Shown: in pieces, positions 42,721 to 50,130 of the stretch | How the letters are laid out: each line of letters opens with the position of its first letter | Position numbering within the stretch: position 1 is the stretch's first letter | From: a virus | DNA length: 64,000 nt | Strand: one strand, 5' to 3' | Virus record (IMG/VR): IMGVR_UViG_3300042691_034899 | Coordinates: 1 to 64,000 of that record | Notes under the pieces: generated by a model | What the model was told of the DNA's origin: nothing | The model's input: the letters and a program-made list of their open reading frames with translations, nothing else | Databases searched by the model: none | Program-made: the position numbers and the translations under genes

Positions 42721-43077
42721 ATGAAAACAATTGAAGAAAAAAACAGAATGATTGCAGAGTTTATGGGGTTCATAAAGGATGATGAGAATTTATACCTTAT
42801 AAACGACTACAGACTCAGAAGTGAGTCAGAGTATCAAGCAACTTACGTTAGTGAAATGAAATTCCACATCTCATGGGATTGGCTTATGCCAGTAGTTGAG
42901 AAGATTGAGAACATTGGATTCAGCGTGAAGATTCAGCGACTTAAGACAAGCATTCACCCTCTAGTTGAAGACAAGGAGTTGTTTGGTTTTGTGTGCGGTG
43001 ATGTATCTAAGAAACTTGAAATTACATACGACACGATTGTGCAATTCATCGAATTTTATAACCAAAAAAACAAGTAA
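42721..43077 (+). CDS. MKTIEE-family protein, copy 3
   Basis: 118 residues. Starts M-K-T-I-E-E-K-N-R-M-I-A-E-F-M-G, contains S-W-D-W-L-M-P-V-V-E-K-I and ends I-V-Q-F-I-E-F-Y-N-Q-K-N-K. The variable middle again differs, so the copies diverge in the centre while keeping both ends. Confidence 0.65.
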   Translation: MKTIEEKNRMIAEFMGFIKDDENLYLINDYRLRSESEYQATYVSEMKFHISWDWLMPVVEKIENIGFSVKIQRLKTSIHPLVEDKELFGFVCGDVSKKLEITYDTIVQFIEFYNQKNK

Positions 43078-43079
43078 CC

Positions 43080-43259
43080 ATGAGAATTACAGAACAACCA
43101 ATTACAGCAGATAACTTGTTTGAGCAAATGGCTCTTATGACTAAAAAGAAACTTGTTGAGCAAGGGGTATTGCCTTCTGATGCTGACAAGATTGCTATTG
43201 AGTTTGTAAAAGAACGTGGAGAAAAAGTTATTAAAAACGTAGTTAACAAAGACAAGTAA
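43080..43259 (+). CDS. 59-residue hypothetical protein
   Basis: ATG 43080, stop overlaps the next ATG (TAATG). Helical, basic C-terminus. Not recognised. Close packing supports translation. Confidence 0.5.
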   Translation: MRITEQPITADNLFEQMALMTKKKLVEQGVLPSDADKIAIEFVKERGEKVIKNVVNKDK

Positions 43260-43516
43260 TGACAGCAGAACAGCAAGCAGAAAAACTAATTGATGAAGCG
43301 TATCAATATGCACCATCTTCAGGAGGAACAAAAGAAGCAATTTCTATAATGATTGCAATTTGGTGTGCAGAAAAAATAGCATCAAGTATTGGTTTTTCTG
43401 TTAATGATGAATATTGGTCTGATGTAATTAAATACCTAAACAACAAGAATAGTATTAACCAAAAAACAAGTAACCATGAAGAGATTCAGAACACTATACC
43501 TGATAGAACATGCTGA
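43259..43516 (+). CDS. Small hypothetical protein
   Basis: 85 residues. Helical N-terminus (A-E-K-L-I-D-E-A-Y-Q-Y), hydrophobic middle (I-S-I-M-I-A-I-W-C-A-E-K-I). Overlaps the next gene by 41 bases, so one of the two ends or starts may be off. Confidence 0.45.
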   Translation: MTAEQQAEKLIDEAYQYAPSSGGTKEAISIMIAIWCAEKIASSIGFSVNDEYWSDVIKYLNNKNSINQKTSNHEEIQNTIPDRTC

Positions 43517-43712
43517 TCACATGTATGGAACAATGCATGTATGTGCATTAACTAGACGAGCAAGTCTTAAGTACTTCATATGTATTCAAGGAGAGATCCA
43601 TGAATTTGGAGATGACGATAGCTACAAAGTATGGGAGAATAACATATTGAATGTTGTTGAGAAAGCTAGAGAAATTTGTGAGAAAAATAACTTTGACCTC
43701 TGGTCTTATTAA
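43476..43712 (+). CDS. Small hypothetical protein
   Basis: 78 residues, beta-alpha, with H-M-Y-G-T-M-H-V-C-A-L and a C-terminal helix. Not recognised. Confidence 0.5.
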   Translation: MKRFRTLYLIEHADHMYGTMHVCALTRRASLKYFICIQGEIHEFGDDDSYKVWENNILNVVEKAREICEKNNFDLWSY

Positions 43713-43715
43713 ACT

Positions 43716-43883
43716 ATGGAAATGAGTGAAAAAAATTTGATCAGAACACTATTGTTCTACAGTGAGATGCTGTCAGACAAAAGAAAATCAGAAGAGTTTC
43801 AAAAAGAAATGGAAAACTTAGGATTGACGTTCGACTATTATGTTCGGGCGATGGAACAAGCAAGAGAATATTTAAACAAATAG
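43716..43883 (+). CDS. 55-residue helical protein
   Basis: ATG 43716 to TAG 43883, filling the gap between two genes. Charged and helical (S-D-K-R-K-S-E-E-F-Q-K-E-M-E-N). Not recognised. Confidence 0.45.
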   Translation: MEMSEKNLIRTLLFYSEMLSDKRKSEEFQKEMENLGLTFDYYVRAMEQAREYLNK

Positions 43884-43885
43884 TT

Positions 43886-44122
43886 ATGGAAACAAGTAGA
43901 GAAATTGCAATTGCTAACGCAAAGTTAGTATTGAAACAAGCAGGTTATTTCGTTGACAATCTTTGGCACATTGATGACGTTAAACTACGTTACAATTGTA
44001 CAGACAATGATCAGGCCCAGGATATTTTAAATGGTGCGTTAACCAATGATGCCACTATGGGGCAAATATGGTTTGCAATTGATATGGTTGCACAAGATGA
44101 AGGTTTAACTCTAAAAGATTAG
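43886..44122 (+). CDS. Small conserved phage protein
   Basis: 78 residues. N-L-W-H-I-D-D-V, Y-N-C-T-D-N-D-Q-A-Q-D-I-L-N-G-A-L and M-G-Q-I-W-F-A-I fit a family of small Bacteroidota phage proteins of unknown function. Confidence 0.55.
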   Translation: METSREIAIANAKLVLKQAGYFVDNLWHIDDVKLRYNCTDNDQAQDILNGALTNDATMGQIWFAIDMVAQDEGLTLKD

Positions 44123-44124
44123 TT

Positions 44125-44307
44125 ATGAAAGATAATATCTATCACGTATCCGTATTGCCATACAGACATGGTATATACAAAGTTGCCGTTGAGATGAACA
44201 ACGGTATGAAAGTTACATTAGTAGTAACAGACATGGAGATCATTGATCAATGGAAGGATGGTAACCAAGAGCCTTTATATGAATATATTTTAAGACGAGT
44301 ACAATGA
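44125..44307 (+). CDS. Small hypothetical protein
   Basis: 60 residues, beta-rich with a short C-terminal helix. Overlaps the next gene by four bases. Not recognised. Confidence 0.5.
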   Translation: MKDNIYHVSVLPYRHGIYKVAVEMNNGMKVTLVVTDMEIIDQWKDGNQEPLYEYILRRVQ

Positions 44308-44690
44308 GTAGAGCATTCAAAGTAAGATTCCATCTAGGACTAGGTGATAACTTTATGAAATGGCGTGTAGAGAATATGAATACAAATGAGGTTCAGTTCT
44401 TTGATCCTCAAGTTTACTCCATAAAAATGAATGACTGTAAGCTACACAATCAAAGAGGATCTGCTGAAAAGATCTTTGATGGCGGATATAAAACAGTATG
44501 CGCATGGATCATGGCATCTAGGATTCAGCTATTGATTGGTGATTCTGGAGACAATATTCCAGTCAGCAAAAGGCTTATGTATAATCCTAGAGTTACACCT
44601 AATTGGACTGACAGTAAGAATACTAACATCGACAAGAAAGAGTTTAAGTCTCTTGTTACTTGTGGTAAAAAATTATTTATAAATGGCTGA
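44304..44690 (+). CDS. Conserved phage protein
   Basis: 128 residues. V-R-F-H-L-G-L-G-D-N-F-M-K-W, M-N-D-C-K-L-H-N-Q and T-V-C-A-W-I match a recurrent phage family of unknown function. Basic C-terminus. Overlaps the next gene by eight bases. Confidence 0.55.
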   Translation: MSRAFKVRFHLGLGDNFMKWRVENMNTNEVQFFDPQVYSIKMNDCKLHNQRGSAEKIFDGGYKTVCAWIMASRIQLLIGDSGDNIPVSKRLMYNPRVTPNWTDSKNTNIDKKEFKSLVTCGKKLFING

Positions 44691-45003
44691 TATTAAAAAA
44701 TTAGTAGCAGAGAAGATTCAAAATGATCTGCGAGAAAACAATACAGATAGTCTATATGACCTTCTAGTATACATAGAATATTCAGATCTGCTTAAGTTTA
44801 TACCAAAAGATTTGTGGCATAAATTCAGCAAAGGTTTTTGTTGTGATGCTTGTCAGGAGTCAGTATTTCCATGGGATGTCTTTAGGGGTGTAGAAGGAAA
44901 AGATTTATGTGTTACTTGTCTGTTCGAAGTTAAAACACCAACTGACCTTAGACTTGGTAAACTGTTAAACGATGATAGTGATGGGGATGAGACGAAGGGG
45001 TAG
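44683..45003 (+). CDS. Small protein with zinc site
   Basis: 106 residues. Helical N-terminal half, then C-C-D-A-C and C-V-T-C about 25 residues apart, a zinc-ribbon spacing. Acidic C-terminus. Not recognised beyond that. Confidence 0.5.
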   Translation: MADIKKLVAEKIQNDLRENNTDSLYDLLVYIEYSDLLKFIPKDLWHKFSKGFCCDACQESVFPWDVFRGVEGKDLCVTCLFEVKTPTDLRLGKLLNDDSDGDETKG

Positions 45004-45004
45004 A

Positions 45005-45184
45005 ATGACTAGAACGATGCTACTATTAAAAGCTTTACAAATACTATTAGCATTAGAAGGTATCTTTATATTAGTAAATGCGATTAAGCTATCTGGTAAT
45101 CAATTCTTTCAGGTATTTATAGGATCTGGGACTATTATAGTAGCAGCACTATTTTCAAAAATAAAAGGTTTAGAAGATGACTAG
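45005..45184 (+). CDS. Two-helix membrane protein
   Basis: 59 residues from ATG 45005, one base after the upstream stop. Hydrophobic segments L-L-A-L-E-G-I-F-I-L-V and F-I-G-S-G-T-I-I-V-A-A-L-F. Overlaps denV by eight bases. Confidence 0.5.
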   Translation: MTRTMLLLKALQILLALEGIFILVNAIKLSGNQFFQVFIGSGTIIVAALFSKIKGLEDD

Positions 45185-45545
45185 AATAAACTGTGGTATA
45201 CCACCAAAGACTCTGCACAATAAGCATTTGATTGCTGAGCATAGAGAGATAAAAAGAATACCTAATGTAATAAAGTCTGGTAGGTATTCACTTAAAAATC
45301 AGCCTCTTATATTTACACTCGGTGAAGGTCACGTTAAATTTTTCTATGATAAATTAGAGTTCCTAAGAAAAAGATACATATCTTTGTATGACGAATGCAT
45401 AGCTAGAGGTTTTAACGTAACCAACTACATTGATGCGTGGGATAACATTCCTGATAAATTCATGAATGACTATTCACCTACGTCCAATGATACAAGAATT
45501 GTGCAAGAAAGAATTAACGAAAGAATTAAAAACTTTAAGCAATGA
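45177..45545 (+). CDS. denV: T4 endonuclease V-like pyrimidine dimer glycosylase
   Basis: 122 residues versus 138 in T4 DenV. M-T-R-I-N at the start keeps the catalytic Thr2, followed by H-L-I-A-E-H-R-E with the active-site Glu region. L-G-E-G-H-V-K-F-F-Y-D-K-L-E-F-L-R-K-R and Y-D-E-C-I-A-R-G-F follow T4 DenV closely. It excises cyclobutane pyrimidine dimers and nicks the abasic site. The C-terminus lacks the last aromatic stretch of T4 DenV that contacts the lesion, so activity may differ. Confidence 0.95.
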   Translation: MTRINCGIPPKTLHNKHLIAEHREIKRIPNVIKSGRYSLKNQPLIFTLGEGHVKFFYDKLEFLRKRYISLYDECIARGFNVTNYIDAWDNIPDKFMNDYSPTSNDTRIVQERINERIKNFKQ

Positions 45546-45808
45546 GTTATCCAGAAATAGTACAGAACATTATTGATAATACTGGCGATACATACTCAGA
45601 ATGTAAGCAAGCGATAATGGATCTAAATAGAAATGGTTGGACAGCAGAAATGGATTTAAGTGGAGAGTTGTACCATGTAAGGCCAATGTTTGTAAAGGTT
45701 GAAATTCCTTATGTAGAGAATGAAGACACTGGAGAGTTGTCTATCTCTTTAAAAGCATTAGAAGAAATTATTGAAGAAGAAATTAAAAAAGTAAAAAGAA
45801 TATTATGA
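45542..45808 (+). CDS. Small acidic protein
   Basis: 88 residues, acidic, with a C-terminal charged helix (E-E-I-I-E-E-E-I-K-K-V-K). Overlaps denV and the next gene by four bases each. Not recognised. Confidence 0.5.
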   Translation: MSYPEIVQNIIDNTGDTYSECKQAIMDLNRNGWTAEMDLSGELYHVRPMFVKVEIPYVENEDTGELSISLKALEEIIEEEIKKVKRIL

Positions 45809-46053
45809 CAGAGATTTTAGATAGAAGAGTTTACTATTCAATGAAGGATAGGAGAATATCCACATTGGACTTACATTCAGCTTTGGAAAAAGTTGGTGTA
45901 GACATTCCAAAAAGAACATTGCAATATCATCTTGACAATGATTTCAGAACCACAACTGATGAAAGGTTAAAGTATGTAGCAACGTACATGATCAGGAATT
46001 ACGATAATTTGATTGAAGAACTAAAAAATAAAGTAGAAAAACATGGAGCCTAA
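45805..46053 (+). CDS. Helix-turn-helix-like small protein
   Basis: 82 residues. S-T-L-D-L-H-S-A-L-E-K-V-G-V-D-I-P-K-R-T-L is a helix-turn-helix-like arrangement resembling small XRE or AlpA-like regulators. A regulatory role is inferred. Confidence 0.45.
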   Translation: MTEILDRRVYYSMKDRRISTLDLHSALEKVGVDIPKRTLQYHLDNDFRTTTDERLKYVATYMIRNYDNLIEELKNKVEKHGA

Positions 46054-46141
46054 TTTAATTCAGAAGATTGCGATGGCCGTAATATACGTACCATTTTTAA
46101 TACTTGTTATTGATCAATTACTTAAAAAACTAAAAGGATGA
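46043..46141 (+). CDS. 32-residue membrane peptide before endolysin
   Basis: ATG 46043; the stop overlaps the endolysin ATG (ATGA). One hydrophobic helix (I-A-M-A-V-I-Y-V-P-F-L-I-L-V-I) with a basic tail (K-K-L-K-G). Coupled to a cell-wall hydrolase, it could be a small holin-like or pinholin peptide. Confidence 0.45.
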   Translation: MEPNLIQKIAMAVIYVPFLILVIDQLLKKLKG

Positions 46142-46656
46142 AAAATTTAAATACTAATAATATCGTAAAGCTGGTTACGATAATCTTTATGATTATAATA
46201 ACAGTACTGTATGTAACTGAAGACAAAGAGAAAGTTAAGGTTATAGTAATTCAAAAAGAGGCTGTTAAAGATACAGTTGAGCATAACATTATATCAAAGG
46301 AGTCACTGATGAATTGTTTAAATGATTTCAAGGTAAAGTTTCCTCATATTGTATTGGCGCAAGCTGTTCTTGAGTCTGGTCATTTTAAATCTGATGTATT
46401 CCTTAGTCACAATAATCTTTTTGGAATGAAGATAGCAGGATCTAGACCTACAACAGCATTAAACAGTGGATCTGGATATGCAAAGTATGAAAGCTGGATG
46501 ATGTCTGTACTTGACTATGCTTTATTTCAGTCAGCATTTATGAGAAAGATAAATACTGAGGCAGAGTACTTTAAGTATTTAGCAAAGAATTATGCTCAGG
46601 ATCCTGGGTACATTAGTAAACTAAAAGAGATAGCATCAGAATGGAATCAGCACTAG
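46138..46656 (+). CDS. Glucosaminidase endolysin with signal anchor
   Basis: 172 residues. A transmembrane segment at about 9-27 is followed by a short linker. From about 53 comes the glucosaminidase domain, with A-Q-A-V-L-E-S-G-H (catalytic Glu near 79), N-N-L-F-G-M-K and Y-A-Q-D-P-G-Y. It cleaves N-acetylglucosaminyl bonds in peptidoglycan. The anchor suggests Sec-dependent export rather than release through a large holin pore. Confidence 0.85.
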   Translation: MKNLNTNNIVKLVTIIFMIIITVLYVTEDKEKVKVIVIQKEAVKDTVEHNIISKESLMNCLNDFKVKFPHIVLAQAVLESGHFKSDVFLSHNNLFGMKIAGSRPTTALNSGSGYAKYESWMMSVLDYALFQSAFMRKINTEAEYFKYLAKNYAQDPGYISKLKEIASEWNQH

Positions 46657-46889
46657 ACTTTTTCAGAAGAGGGGAATCAATACTTAGAATTGAACTCCAA
46701 GATAATGAGATTACACTTGGTGAGTATGCTGTTAAGCACTCTATGCTTTACCAAAAGGCTAAAGAGATGGATAAAGAGCAAAGAGAAAAAATATTTAAAC
46801 AAGCACAAGAATGTTCGGTTAAAGCTGACGGTGTTTATTTTAAATATGAATTTTTTGAGCAATTAGATGAAACCTTTAAATCAGAATAG
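46641..46889 (+). CDS. Small hypothetical protein ending in FKSE
   Basis: 82 residues, charged, helical. Its last codons (T-F-K-S-E-stop) are formed by the repeated gene-junction element at 46871-46893. Not recognised. Overlaps the endolysin by 16 bases. Confidence 0.5.
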   Translation: MESALDFFRRGESILRIELQDNEITLGEYAVKHSMLYQKAKEMDKEQREKIFKQAQECSVKADGVYFKYEFFEQLDETFKSE

Positions 46890-46890
46890 T

Positions 46891-47160
46891 ATGAAACAGT
46901 TTATTTTAATAATCCTAACATTCATATTGTTTGGATGTTCTAAAGAACCTAAACAGGTTTATGATACAGAGATTAAGACTTATAGAATTAGTCATAAAGA
47001 AGAAGAGCATCATAAGCTTTCCAATGCTTACTATATACACTTTCAAACTCCAACTTCAACTGAGAGAGCTGAGGTTAGCCAATCAAACTATAATAAGTAT
47101 AAAGTAGGCGATACTATTCAAGTGTTAATTAAGTATTGGGAAAAACCTAAAAAGAAGTGA
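46891..47160 (+). CDS. Small lipoprotein (possible spanin)
   Basis: 89 residues from ATG 46891. N-terminal hydrophobic stretch then L-F-G-C, a lipobox with Cys near residue 17. The mature part is charged with H-K-E-E-E-H-H-K and ends in K-P-K-K-K. Placed two genes after the endolysin, an outer-membrane spanin-like lysis role is plausible. An upstream in-frame ATG at 46867 reads through the junction element. Confidence 0.6.
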   Translation: MKQFILIILTFILFGCSKEPKQVYDTEIKTYRISHKEEEHHKLSNAYYIHFQTPTSTERAEVSQSNYNKYKVGDTIQVLIKYWEKPKKK

Positions 47161-47161
47161 T

Positions 47162-47407
47162 ATGGCAAATAAACAGCAGACAGCAGTAGAATGGTTGGAG
47201 CAAGAACTTTTAAAACCTAATATAGTTATATCTACTATAATTGATAAAGCCAAAGCAATGGAGAAGGAGCAATGTTTAAAGATGTTGCCTTATGATTTGA
47301 ATGAGTTGGCTGAAAAAGCTTGTCCTGATGTAATATCTTCTGCTCATTCAGCATATAAAGCAGGCTTCCAAAAAGCAATTGAGTTATTAACCTTTAAATC
47401 AGAATAA
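47162..47407 (+). CDS. QTAVEWLE-family protein, copy 1
   Basis: 81 residues. Q-T-A-V-E-W-L-E-Q-E-L near the start and I-D-K-A-K-A-M-E-K-E-Q in the middle define a small family very common in Bacteroidota phages and prophages. Function unknown. Ends in T-F-K-S-E from the junction element. Confidence 0.65.
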   Translation: MANKQQTAVEWLEQELLKPNIVISTIIDKAKAMEKEQCLKMLPYDLNELAEKACPDVISSAHSAYKAGFQKAIELLTFKSE

Positions 47408-47456
47408 CCACAGAGTATCATCAATGACACTTTGTTAACCTTTAAATCAGAATAAA

Positions 47457-47600
47457 ATGGAAATAGCAATAGGAATATTGATTGTAATGATGGTAATGTT
47501 GATGATATGGGGTGTAAAACTCCATTTACAAATTAAAAATAAGCTAGAACAGTTAAAAGATTTTGACACATGGAAAGAGTGGAAAAACAAACAGCAGTAG
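47457..47600 (+). CDS. 47-residue single-helix membrane protein
   Basis: ATG 47457 directly after the third junction element. Hydrophobic N-terminus (I-G-I-L-I-V-M-M-V-M-L-M-I-W), then a charged helix. Overlaps the next gene by 31 bases. Possibly a lysis or envelope peptide. Confidence 0.45.
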   Translation: MEIAIGILIVMMVMLMIWGVKLHLQIKNKLEQLKDFDTWKEWKNKQQ

Positions 47601-47797
47601 AATGGTTGATAGAAATGTTGGTGCAAGAATGTGGATTAGATGACACTGGAGATTCAGCAATTTTTGTTATAGAACAAGCCAAAGCAATAGAAAAAGAAAA
47701 TATAAAAAATGCATTCTTAGATGGCTTTAGTTCTTTAGCAAATAATAAACATCAATACTCAGAAGATTACTACAATGAAACCTTTAAATCAGAATAA
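47570..47797 (+). CDS. QTAVEWLE-family protein, copy 2
   Basis: 75 residues. K-Q-T-A-V-E-W-L-I-E-M-L, I-E-Q-A-K-A-I-E-K-E-N and a C-terminal Y-Y-N-E-T-F-K-S-E. Paralogue of the gene at 47162. Confidence 0.65.
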   Translation: MERVEKQTAVEWLIEMLVQECGLDDTGDSAIFVIEQAKAIEKENIKNAFLDGFSSLANNKHQYSEDYYNETFKSE

Positions 47798-47798
47798 G

Positions 47799-47975
47799 AT
47801 GACACAAGAGATGGATAAATTCCTTGACAAGCTAGATAAATTATGTTGGGAATATCACATTGAAATTAAACCCACACATCCAGTACCTAATGATGAACAT
47901 CCAACTATATCCATTATAAATGGTGATGAAGTTGTAAAATTCTTATACATTGATGGAGAGGGGATAGGTAAATAA
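47799..47975 (+). CDS. Small acidic protein
   Basis: 58 residues from ATG 47799, right after a junction element (in-frame ATG at 47775 reads M-K-P-L-N-Q-N-K first). Acidic with P-V-P-N-D-E-H-P-T. Not recognised. Confidence 0.45.
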   Translation: MTQEMDKFLDKLDKLCWEYHIEIKPTHPVPNDEHPTISIINGDEVVKFLYIDGEGIGK

Positions 47976-47993
47976 AATTTAAATCAGAATAAG

Positions 47994-48215
47994 ATGACAG
48001 TACATTCTAAAAAATTTAGAGTAGTAGAGAACAGATATGCTTTTGGTAAATATCATGTCCTATATAAAAAAGGTTTCTTCTCCAGATGGAAGTACATAAG
48101 AGCTAGTCACATAGGCTTACTAGAAGATCCAAAGCATAATCCCATATGGTCTTGGACAAGTGAAGAAGCAGCTAGGGAGTTTATTAATAAAAATTTAGCT
48201 AAGGTATGTTACTAG
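47994..48215 (+). CDS. Small basic protein
   Basis: 73 residues from ATG 47994, after a junction element. Aromatic and basic (F-F-S-R-W-K-Y-I-R-A-S), C-terminal S-E-E-A-A-R-E-F-I-N-K. Similar small proteins with W-x-x-E-x-A-x-x-F-I endings are common in phages; function unknown. Confidence 0.5.
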   Translation: MTVHSKKFRVVENRYAFGKYHVLYKKGFFSRWKYIRASHIGLLEDPKHNPIWSWTSEEAAREFINKNLAKVCY

Positions 48216-48220
48216 AACAA

Positions 48221-48517
48221 ATGAAAACGATAAAAGATAAGGTATTACTTTTACTAGAAAAGAATCCTCATCTAAGAGACAGTGACTTTAAACTTATTGC
48301 AAACTATTACTTCTTTGAAGTAGGCCATGAAAAGATGGCAAAGCTATCTGCAATGGAGTTCCTTGATCTCTTTGCAAAAGGCTCTCTGTCTCATTCCGAA
48401 AGTATTAGAAGAGTCAGACAAAAGATTCAAGAAGACAATCCTCATCTAAGAGGAGAGAGTTATAAGATAAGAAAAAGTGACTCGAAAGTTGTAAGAAATA
48501 ACATAAAAGATTTGTAA
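48221..48517 (+). CDS. Phage protein with C-terminal HTH-like repeat
   Basis: 98 residues from ATG 48221 (in-frame alternative at 48206). P-H-L-R-D-S-D-F-K-L-I at the N-terminus and S-I-R-R-V-R-Q-K-I-Q-E-D-N-P-H-L-R-G at the C-terminus fit a phage family with a short DNA-binding-like motif. Function unknown. Confidence 0.5.
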   Translation: MKTIKDKVLLLLEKNPHLRDSDFKLIANYYFFEVGHEKMAKLSAMEFLDLFAKGSLSHSESIRRVRQKIQEDNPHLRGESYKIRKSDSKVVRNNIKDL

Positions 48518-48542
48518 TTAATCTGCAAATTTATTACATTTG
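48511..48542 (+). promoter_or_regulatory. Promoter for leaderless mRNA at 48547
   Basis: TTTG (48511-48514), 20 bases, TACATTTG (48535-48542), four bases, ATG 48547. Confidence 0.75.
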
Positions 48543-48546
48543 TACC

Positions 48547-49125
48547 ATGAACAAATCAGAAAAACTAATACCCATAATCATTAATGCTAATGATGAAGGA
48601 AAGGCAATTAAGGCTCTTGTAGAAGTTGTAGAAACACTACATTTATCTCAAAACTATTTCCATTTAGTAGATCTAAAGGATAGGCTAAACGAGTTTAAAC
48701 TTAAGTTTAAATCAATAACAGATAGATATAGACAGATACCAAGCCCCAGGCCATACAATTCTCTACATGAATTAAGAATGGAGCTGAGTTTCTTGTCTAG
48801 AGATTTCTCTGATGAATTAGCGTTTGAAGTTAACAAATCAAAGATATACCACGAGGAACGTAAGACTGAAGCTAGGGCTACTGGAATGCTTGAGCTGGCT
48901 AGTGATGAGAGTTTTCAATCTAAAGTTAAGGCTTCATCGGCTTCTGCTCTAAGAGATCTAGTAGGTGCTTCAAGTGTTTATCAAGAATTTATATCACTAG
49001 CTTCTGTATCATACGGGCTTTATCAAGAGTTCCATAAAGTTGGAGATTCTATGAAATTATTCAATGATGCCTTAGCAAGTGAGTGTAGGGAAGTACAGTA
49101 CCACGATATGAAAGATGCAAAATAA
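48547..49125 (+). CDS. Helical protein before nuclease pair
   Basis: 192 residues, helical, mixed charge, not recognised. It has its own strong promoter and leads the block exonuclease, PD-(D/E)XK nuclease, so it may be their DNA-binding or recombination partner. That is inference from order. Confidence 0.5.
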   Translation: MNKSEKLIPIIINANDEGKAIKALVEVVETLHLSQNYFHLVDLKDRLNEFKLKFKSITDRYRQIPSPRPYNSLHELRMELSFLSRDFSDELAFEVNKSKIYHEERKTEARATGMLELASDESFQSKVKASSASALRDLVGASSVYQEFISLASVSYGLYQEFHKVGDSMKLFNDALASECREVQYHDMKDAK

Positions 49126-49137
49126 AAACCAAACCAA

Positions 49138-50130
49138 ATGAAAGTTTTAAGTAAAATAGATAGTAAGCACTTTGTTGCTATCGACATCGAAACAGTTAGA
49201 ATAGCTGAAACATTTTCTGAACTTCCTGAAGAATTTCAGGATGCATGGGAATACAAAAACAAACAAGATGGAGAGATTCCAACTCAAGAAGAATTAGCAG
49301 ACCTTTGGAAAAGGACATCTAGCTTATACGCTGAGTTCTCAAAAGTATGCGTAGTCAGTCTTGCATTTCTAGATAAGTCTGGAGAGAGTCTTATGTGTAA
49401 AAGCTTCTCAAATACCTCTGAGAAAGAATTACTTAAAGAGTTGTCAGAATTTCTTGACAGAATTTCAAGTAGCAGCCCACATTACAGATTAATCGGGCAC
49501 GCATCGAAGTTTTTTGATTACCCATTCCTTGGAAAGCGGTACATAATTAACCAACTTCCAATACCAAGAATACTTGATGATAGTGATAAAAAGCCATGGG
49601 AAACACTTAACACATGCACAAACACGCTATGGAAGTTAGGAGGAACTGGAGCTGGATCTTCACTACAAGCTTTATGCGTATCACTCAATATTCCTATATC
49701 TAAGGTTGATATGGTTGGAGATGAGGTTGGCCGAGAGTACTTTAAAGGTAATATAGAAGGTATAACAGATTACTGCAATAAAGATGCTATAGCTACATTT
49801 AATGTACTTAGAAGGTTTAAGTATGAGAATATCTTTACTTTTGATGAAGTTGTTTACTTAGATAATACCAAAGAAGAAGCAGCAGTAGAGTCTGGAAATG
49901 AGCTTCACAAGTTAGCTATTTCTAAAGAGTTTACTGATGATATTAAAGAAGCTCTAATAAATAGATTCAAAGGAAAGAAAGTCACTAAGAAAGAGTTGGA
50001 TATGCTTCAGGATATGCTTGAGAATCTATACATAAACAATAAGATGTTTAAGAGTGATGCTCAACCAATTAAAGAAGCAAAGAGGGCTGAGGTTAAGGAG
50101 TTTATTAAAGTTTTAAAATCAAGTAAATGA
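49138..50130 (+). CDS. 3'-5' exonuclease, DnaQ/PolB-exo type
   Basis: 330 residues. Exo I A-I-D-I-E-T (D16, E18), Exo II L-I-G-H-A-S-K-F-F-D-Y-P near 125, and Exo III Y-C-N-K-D-A near 215 form the RNase H-like DEDD site. C-terminal 100 residues are helical and lysine-rich, perhaps DNA-binding. It overlaps the PD-(D/E)XK nuclease gene by four bases, suggesting joint end-processing for recombination or replication. Confidence 0.85.
   Translation: MKVLSKIDSKHFVAIDIETVRIAETFSELPEEFQDAWEYKNKQDGEIPTQEELADLWKRTSSLYAEFSKVCVVSLAFLDKSGESLMCKSFSNTSEKELLKELSEFLDRISSSSPHYRLIGHASKFFDYPFLGKRYIINQLPIPRILDDSDKKPWETLNTCTNTLWKLGGTGAGSSLQALCVSLNIPISKVDMVGDEVGREYFKGNIEGITDYCNKDAIATFNVLRRFKYENIFTFDEVVYLDNTKEEAAVESGNELHKLAISKEFTDDIKEALINRFKGKKVTKKELDMLQDMLENLYINNKMFKSDAQPIKEAKRAEVKEFIKVLKSSK

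Larger units (their letters stand above)
46871..47996 (+). repeat. TTAAATCAGAATA junction element, five copies
   Basis: The 13-mer TTAAATCAGAATA occurs within 46871-46893, 47388-47407, 47436-47459, 47779-47801 and 47977-47996. Four of the five run into an ATG four to six bases later. In the upstream reading frame it encodes the last residues F-K-S-E-stop (or K-S-E); in another frame it encodes L-N-Q-N-(K/S)-M into the next gene. Confidence 0.75.
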
